A DNA stretch of 64,000 bases, from the NCBI RefSeq assembly GCF_004514475.2, contig NZ_MYFO02000004.1:62001-126000 (forward strand). The letters are read 5' to 3'. The position numbers and the translations under genes are program-made. Origin of the DNA: Paenibacillus athensensis (GTDB lineage: Bacteria > Bacillota > Bacilli > Paenibacillales > NBRC-103111). The notes under the pieces are model-generated. The model saw only the letters and a program-made list of their open reading frames with translations. It had not been told where the DNA came from and made no database searches. Shown here in pieces: positions 59,553 to 64,000 of this stretch. The first letter of the stretch is position 1. Every line of letters starts with the position of its first letter.

Positions 59553-60635
59553 CTATTCGCTGCCAAGCAGCCCGTTCCAGTACCCGCGCACGGTATCCGG
59601 GTCCAGCTTGCTGTCGGGGGTAAACGTCTTCGACCATTCGATGAGCTTCTCCAGCCGCAGGTTTTTGGTATCGGCCAGATTGCGCAGGATGACGACGCCT
59701 TGCTTGATGCCTGCAGCGATCGGGTCCTGCTGGTCGGCAAACAGCGCGTAGCCTTCCTTGACCATTTTGGAAACGAGCTGGACGGCCAGCGCGTCGGGAT
59801 TGGCCAGCAGCGGCTGCAGTTTGCCGACGACTATATCGCCGTAATCCTCCAGATTGTTTTGCGGCGTCGAATCCCCGTCGATATGGGCAAAATCTTGATC
59901 GAGGCCGACCGGCTGATTGCCGGCGACCATCAGGTTGCCAGGGTTCATAGGCTGATCGAAGGCGATTTTGAAGCGGTCTTCGTTCAGAATCGCCGCGTCG
60001 AAGACGAGCATTTTGCCGAGCTTGATGAAGTTTTCCGGGTTTTGCCGGAACTGCTGGACTTCTTTGTCGTCCACGCTTTTGTTTTTGAAATGGTCGATCG
60101 TGTCGCCTTTGATAAATTCCCACATCGTAATCGCTTTGGCGCCCTCCAGCTTGCTCTCCAGCTCTTTGTTGTGCTTGCCGGCTTGCTCGATCAGCATTTG
60201 TCCGGACTCGGTTTTCAGCTCCAGATAACGGGCGCTTGGAATCCGGATGCCAAAATCTTTGGCCAGGTTGTAGGCCATTACGGTGCTTTCCGCGGAATCG
60301 GAAATTTTGACGACGACCTTGCCCGAGCCGTCATCGACGAGGAAGGCGCCTTCGGCGTTGCCGCCGAGCTTTTTGATGCTGGTGACGCCCGAGAAATCGG
60401 CGTTGTCGAGCGTGAGCGCGCGTTGAATGACAGCCGCGGGGGCTGACGATACGGCAGCCGCCGACGTGCGTCGTACCATTTGAGCGACGGCTTGGTTGCC
60501 AATGGTGCGCTGCAGGTGCATCATGTTGGCGAGCGTTCCATGCGGCGCTTCGCGGGACGACTCTTGCTGCTGCAGGTCCGCGACGGGCGGCTGCATCGTT
60601 TTGGCGGGAGCTGCATGCTGTTGGTGCAGAGTCAT
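59553..60635 (-). CDS. Kinase-like protein with eCIS-type IGNQAV leader
   Basis: 360 residues. The N-terminal part is disordered and Gln/Ala-rich and contains MHLQRTIGNQAVAQMVRR (about residues 39-56), the leader motif typical of proteins associated with extracellular contractile injection systems. The C-terminal 280 residues resemble the actin-fragmin-kinase / PI-kinase / HipA fold: GKVVVKISDSAES (ATP lysine), MWEFIKGDTI, GKMLVFDAAILNEDRF...NPGNLMV (catalytic loop with Asp, Asn) and GLDQDFAHID (metal Asp). It may be a phosphotransferase effector. No injection-system structural genes are in the window. ATG 60635 follows AAGGAGG. Confidence 0.7.
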   Translation of the reverse strand: MTLHQQHAAPAKTMQPPVADLQQQESSREAPHGTLANMMHLQRTIGNQAVAQMVRRTSAAAVSSAPAAVIQRALTLDNADFSGVTSIKKLGGNAEGAFLVDDGSGKVVVKISDSAESTVMAYNLAKDFGIRIPSARYLELKTESGQMLIEQAGKHNKELESKLEGAKAITMWEFIKGDTIDHFKNKSVDDKEVQQFRQNPENFIKLGKMLVFDAAILNEDRFKIAFDQPMNPGNLMVAGNQPVGLDQDFAHIDGDSTPQNNLEDYGDIVVGKLQPLLANPDALAVQLVSKMVKEGYALFADQQDPIAAGIKQGVVILRNLADTKNLRLEKLIEWSKTFTPDSKLDPDTVRGYWNGLLGSE

Positions 60636-60725
60636 CGACCTCCTTGATGGAAATTCAGTTAGTTATTGGATTCGCGATCCAAGGTGAAAATCCTTTTGGC
60701 AGGCCGGGGGAAATATACGCGGCTA

Positions 60726-60780
60726 ATGAAAAACAAAGACGCTTCCATAAACCCATAATAATGGGTTAGGAAACGTCTTT
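60726..60780 (-). terminator. Terminator of the SGNH-like gene
   Basis: A 46-bp near-perfect hairpin (60735-60780; AAAGACG/CGTCTTT, TTCC/GGAA, AACCCA/TGGGTT) with TTTGTTTTTC on the minus-strand side. Confidence 0.88.
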
Positions 60781-60800
60781 GATCGTACAGGCTTTAATTC

Positions 60801-62450
60801 CTAAGAAGCCGGAATAAACTCCAGCACATCGACGCGGCCGTATTCGTCACCGTTGTAGTTGCTGGAAATTTTGATCAGATCGTTGGCGTTGATCGTCACG
60901 TGGCTGATCGTTCGCGTGCGGCGGGTGGTGGCATCGCAATAGATCGAGCCGCTGGCTTCATTGGCTACCCAACTGGACAGCAACGTGCTGCCGGCGTACA
61001 AATTGTACGTGGAGCTGCCGTCGGATTCGTCCCAGTAGGTGACTTTGATGTCATAGACGCCGCTTGCGCCGGGGAACGTTTTGGTCGCTGTGCCGGTCGT
61101 TCCGGCGTTGACCTTGATCAGCGAGCCGTTGGTGGCGCTGCCGTTATTTTCGACCGTATAATTGGTCAGCGTCATCGTCTCCGCTTCGATTTTGACAGAG
61201 GACATCTTGGGTACGAATTCAATCACATCGACGCGGCCGTATTCGTCGCCGTTGTAGTTGCTGGAAATTGTGATCAGATCGTTGGCGTTGATCGTCACGT
61301 TGCTGATCGTGCGCGTGCGGCGCGTCGTCGCGTCACAGTAGATCGAGCCGCTGGCTTCGTTGGCTACCCAGTTGGACAGCAGGGTGCTGCCGGCGTACAG
61401 ATTATAGACGGAGCTGCCGTCGGATTCGTCCCAATAGGTGACTTTGATGTCATAGACGCCGCTTGCGCCGGGGAACGCTTGGGTCGCTGTGCCGGTCGTT
61501 CCGGCGTTGACCTTGATCAGCGAGCCGTTAGTGGCGCTGCCGTTATTTTCGACTGTGTAATTGGTCAGCGTCATGTTTTCCGCTTCCATTTTTACCGAGG
61601 TCGGATTGCTTGTCACTGGCGGAGCGCCCAGCGTTATACCTTGATTGGAGCCGGTAATAGCGGCTTTGGCTACGCTTTTGGCATAGTTGGCATCGGCTTG
61701 CGACAAGCTGCCGTTGTAGGTGAAATAGGTCGGATCGACGCCGGAAATCATCGCGGCATAGATGCATGCGGCCATATAATGCGAAAAATCGGTATGATGC
61801 TTGCCATCCGGGCTCCAGATGTCATTGACGCCCTTGGTGCCGTCGGTAAACAGCTTCTGCATGCCCTTCGTGTTCGGGCCGTATTTGACGCCGAGCGTCG
61901 CTGCCATGCTTGCGTATTTGGCGGTGACGTCGGCTGCCATCGCGTTCGTATCGGTATAGAGGCCGCCGGAGTTGGAGACGATGGTGGAAGGGCTGAACGG
62001 ATTGGTTGAATGCAAAATAAAAGCTGCGCCCGGGTTGTAGGCGCTGGTGTCGGCCTTCAGCGTTTGCGCCGCGGCCAGCATCCCGTTATAGTCCTGCGCG
62101 GGCTCCATCGTGTTGGCGTTGACGATCACGTAATTCCACTTGTTGCCGTTGTAGCCGTTCTGGATCGCTTGACGCGCTGCGCTGCCGGCTTGGGCATGTT
62201 GGGTCAGGAAGGCGCCGCCAGGCGTGACCTGCTGATATTCGACGGTATAGCCGAGCGATTGCAGCAACGCTTGAATTTTGCCCGGCATGTCGTAGTAATA
62301 GATCATGCTGTTGCCGATGTAGAGAATGCGAATGACCTGCGAGGCCGCGGAAGCTTGTCCGGCGCTCCAGGAGAGCGAAGCGACGGCGAGCAGCAGAGAC
62401 AGGCAAAGCGCCAGCAGCCTCCTGCGGGTGAAAATGGCGAAACCGTTCAT
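60801..62450 (-). CDS. Secreted SGNH-like protein with two C-terminal carbohydrate-binding-like modules
   Basis: 549 residues. A signal peptide covers about residues 1-36 (RRRLLALCLSLLLAVASLSW, cleavage after ASA). Residues about 40-270 look like an SGNH/DUF4886-type hydrolase: IRILYIGNSMIYYYDMPGKIQALL carries the GNS block and SPDGKHHTDFSHYMAA the Asp-X-X-His end. Two modules of 129 residues follow that are 92 percent identical (10 differences) and have a CBM6/35-like pattern (VYDIKVTYWDESDGSS, YNLYAGSTLL, GRVDVIEF). It probably deacetylates or binds polysaccharide outside the cell. ATG 62450 is six bases from GGAGGT. Confidence 0.8.
   Translation of the reverse strand: MNGFAIFTRRRLLALCLSLLLAVASLSWSAGQASAASQVIRILYIGNSMIYYYDMPGKIQALLQSLGYTVEYQQVTPGGAFLTQHAQAGSAARQAIQNGYNGNKWNYVIVNANTMEPAQDYNGMLAAAQTLKADTSAYNPGAAFILHSTNPFSPSTIVSNSGGLYTDTNAMAADVTAKYASMAATLGVKYGPNTKGMQKLFTDGTKGVNDIWSPDGKHHTDFSHYMAACIYAAMISGVDPTYFTYNGSLSQADANYAKSVAKAAITGSNQGITLGAPPVTSNPTSVKMEAENMTLTNYTVENNGSATNGSLIKVNAGTTGTATQAFPGASGVYDIKVTYWDESDGSSVYNLYAGSTLLSNWVANEASGSIYCDATTRRTRTISNVTINANDLITISSNYNGDEYGRVDVIEFVPKMSSVKIEAETMTLTNYTVENNGSATNGSLIKVNAGTTGTATKTFPGASGVYDIKVTYWDESDGSSTYNLYAGSTLLSSWVANEASGSIYCDATTRRTRTISHVTINANDLIKISSNYNGDEYGRVDVLEFIPAS
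60810..61196 (-). repeat. Direct repeat copy B (C-terminal binding module)
   Basis: 387-bp in-frame repeat encoding 129 residues; 10 residues differ from copy A at 61209-61595. The copies are separated by a 12-bp KMSS linker. Confidence 0.9.
61209..61595 (-). repeat. Direct repeat copy A (first binding module)
   Basis: Partner of 60810-61196. High identity at DNA level implies recent duplication or gene conversion. Confidence 0.9.
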
Positions 62451-62753
62451 AATCATACCTCCAAATGTAGTTGATTAGCGGCCTTAACTAAATAAAGCGC
62501 TATCATTCACACTGATTGTAGGCAGTTTTCCGTTGCGGAACAATGCAACAAATCAACGATTTCGTGCACATTTGAATGAATATTGCTTCAATTGCCAATG
62601 ACGACAACCGGCTTGCAGGGAACGCGCTGCCGCGAATGGCACAATCGCATATAAAATGCGCCAAATCGGCATTTGTTTCATGCCGTCAAATATCTATACT
62701 TAGTAATGGAGCACCAATATACGTCCCTATGAAGGACCGGGAGGAAACTACAA
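62451..62753. other. Intergenic region between divergent genes
   Basis: 303 bp holding the 5' ends of the secreted-protein gene and the oxidoreductase gene. No hairpin, riboswitch or convincing promoter was identified; GGGAGGA at 62738-62746 is the site for the right-hand gene. Confidence 0.4.
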
Positions 62754-63836
62754 ATGTCGCGTACATATCGAATAGCCATTATCGGCTGCGGCGGGATTGC
62801 CAATGGCAAGCATATGCCCAGTCTGGCCAAGCTGGAGCAGGTGGAAATGGCAGTGTTTTGCGATATCGAAATCGAAAGAGCGCAGCAGGCGGCGGCCAAG
62901 TTCGGCAAGGGCGAGACCGCGGTATACGAGCGTTATGAGGATGTGCTGAAGGACGACACGATTGATATTGTGCATGTGTGTACGCCCAACGATTCGCATG
63001 CGGAGATTACGATTGCCGCACTGGAAGCCGGTAAGCATGTCATGTGCGAAAAGCCGATGGCCAAGACGGCGGCCGACGCGCGGCGAATGGTGGAAGCGGC
63101 CAAGCGGACGGGCAAAAAGCTGACGATTGGCTACAACAATCGGTTCCGTTCGGACAGCCAATATTTGCAAAAGCTGTGCGCGGACGGCGAGCTGGGCGAG
63201 ATTTATTACGCTAAGGCGCATGCGATTCGTCGGCGGGCGGTGCCGACGTGGGGCGTTTTTCTGGATGAAGAGAAGCAGGGTGGCGGACCGTTGATCGATA
63301 TCGGCACGCATGCGCTGGATCTGACGCTGTGGATGATGAACAATTACAAGCCCAAGGCTGTGCTTGGCACCTCGTTTCACAAGCTGTCGCAGCGGGAAAA
63401 TGCCGCCAATGCCTGGGGACCGTGGGACCCGGCGCAATTTACGGTCGAGGATTCGGCTTTCGGAATGATTACGATGCAAAACGGCGCGACGATCATGCTC
63501 GAATCGAGCTGGGCGCTGAACTCGCTGGAAGTCGATGAAGCAAAATGTACGCTGTGCGGCACCGAGGGCGGCGCAGACATGAAGGACGGCTTGCGTCTGA
63601 ACGGCGAGAAGAACAGCCGCTTGTTCACGACAAACGTCGAGCTGAGCTCCGGCGGCGTGGCGTTCTATGAGGGCGAAAGCGAAAACGCGCCCGATCTGGA
63701 AATGCGCTTGTGGATCGAAGCGATTGATAACGACACGGAGCCGGTTGTGACGCCGGAGCAGGCGTGTGTGGTTTCGGAAATTCTTGAGGCGATTTACGAA
63801 TCGGCGCGCACGGGCAAAGCGGTTTATTTTGAATAA
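62754..63836 (+). CDS. Gfo/Idh/MocA-family oxidoreductase
   Basis: 360 residues. The Rossmann domain starts RIAIIGCGGIANGKHMPSL (residues about 5-23), and the family motif EKPMAKTAADARRMVEAA follows DIVHVCTPNDSHAE. The catalytic region reads GGGPLIDIGTHALDLTLWMM, with the conserved Asp and His. These NAD(P) enzymes act on sugars, inositols or related cyclic compounds. The substrate is unknown. ATG 62754 follows GGGAGGA. Confidence 0.9.
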   Translation: MSRTYRIAIIGCGGIANGKHMPSLAKLEQVEMAVFCDIEIERAQQAAAKFGKGETAVYERYEDVLKDDTIDIVHVCTPNDSHAEITIAALEAGKHVMCEKPMAKTAADARRMVEAAKRTGKKLTIGYNNRFRSDSQYLQKLCADGELGEIYYAKAHAIRRRAVPTWGVFLDEEKQGGGPLIDIGTHALDLTLWMMNNYKPKAVLGTSFHKLSQRENAANAWGPWDPAQFTVEDSAFGMITMQNGATIMLESSWALNSLEVDEAKCTLCGTEGGADMKDGLRLNGEKNSRLFTTNVELSSGGVAFYEGESENAPDLEMRLWIEAIDNDTEPVVTPEQACVVSEILEAIYESARTGKAVYFE

Positions 63837-63847
63837 AAAGTGGTTTG

Positions 63848-63885
63848 AAAGCCTTGCTTCGGCATTCGTCGGAGCAGGGCTTTTT
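63848..63885 (+). terminator. Terminator after the oxidoreductase gene
   Basis: AAAGCC..TGCT.CG pairs with CG.AGCA.GGCTTT (63848-63882) and a run of T follows. Beyond it, to the window end, no gene was recognised. Confidence 0.8.
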
Positions 63886-64000
63886 GGCGCTTGGCCGCTG
63901 GCTTAGGCCGTTACAATGCCCGAGATTTCCGCAGTTGGGGCGGAAGCAGGCGGCTTTCCGTGGTCGGAGCGGTTGACGGGAGGCGCGGATTCGCGCGGTT

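Overview
The window looks like chromosomal DNA of a spore-forming, moderately GC-rich Firmicute, most likely Paenibacillaceae (Paenibacillus or Cohnella type). The reasons are strong AGGAGG ribosome binding sites, many TTG and GTG starts, sporulation genes (ytrH, ytrI) and a gene order matching the Bacillus backbone: ytoI, ytpI, ytrI/ytrH, dnaE, accD, accA, pyk, then citZ, icd, mdh, then phoP/phoR. Accessory blocks interrupt that backbone. The genus is inferred; no rRNA is present.

Layout. 1-5.9 kb: end of a chromate transporter, a nitroreductase, ytoI/ytpI, a ComQ-like prenyltransferase with a small divergent gene, and ytrH/ytrI. 5.9-14.8 kb: dnaE with an unusual Ala/Pro linker, a PgpA-type phosphatase, a small conserved protein, accD-accA-pyk and a hotdog thioesterase. 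14.9-24.8 kb: a visibly AT-richer biosynthetic island, with a rightward chain of eight tightly packed genes (stand-alone GTP cyclohydrolase II, SDR, dTMP-kinase-like kinase, cupin, nucleotidyltransferase-like protein, NRPS A-PCP, BtrH-like acyltransferase, carrier protein) facing a leftward set (OMP decarboxylase, second BtrH-like protein, AraC regulator). A long perfect inverted repeat lies between them. I do not recognise this combination; it is the best candidate for an undescribed pathway. 25-32.6 kb: ppk/ppx and the TCA genes citZ-icd-mdh.

32.7-42.8 kb: a c-di-GMP-I riboswitch in front of an ATP-grasp ligase, two chemoreceptors, and the circularly permuted ATP-grasp / alpha-E / transglutaminase triad. 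42.9-52.9 kb: a second NRPS locus on the minus strand, made of an A-PCP loading protein, a glycosyltransferase and a 2095-residue C-A-PCP-TE-MFS fusion, with seven 43-bp tandem repeats between the first two genes. 53-64 kb: a double-HD protein, a polysaccharide deacetylase, class I fumarase, phoR-phoP with four 11-bp-spaced Pho half-sites before phoP, a kinase-like protein with the IGNQAV leader typical of contractile-injection cargo, a secreted SGNH-like protein with two near-identical C-terminal modules, and a Gfo/Idh/MocA oxidoreductase.

In the AT-rich island, the A-PCP and the free carrier protein can load amino acids, and the BtrH-like proteins are candidates to move the acyl group onto an acceptor. 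The cyclohydrolase, kinase and OMP decarboxylase suggest that this acceptor is nucleotide-derived. The last step is inference. No tRNA, rRNA, IS element or CRISPR array was seen.
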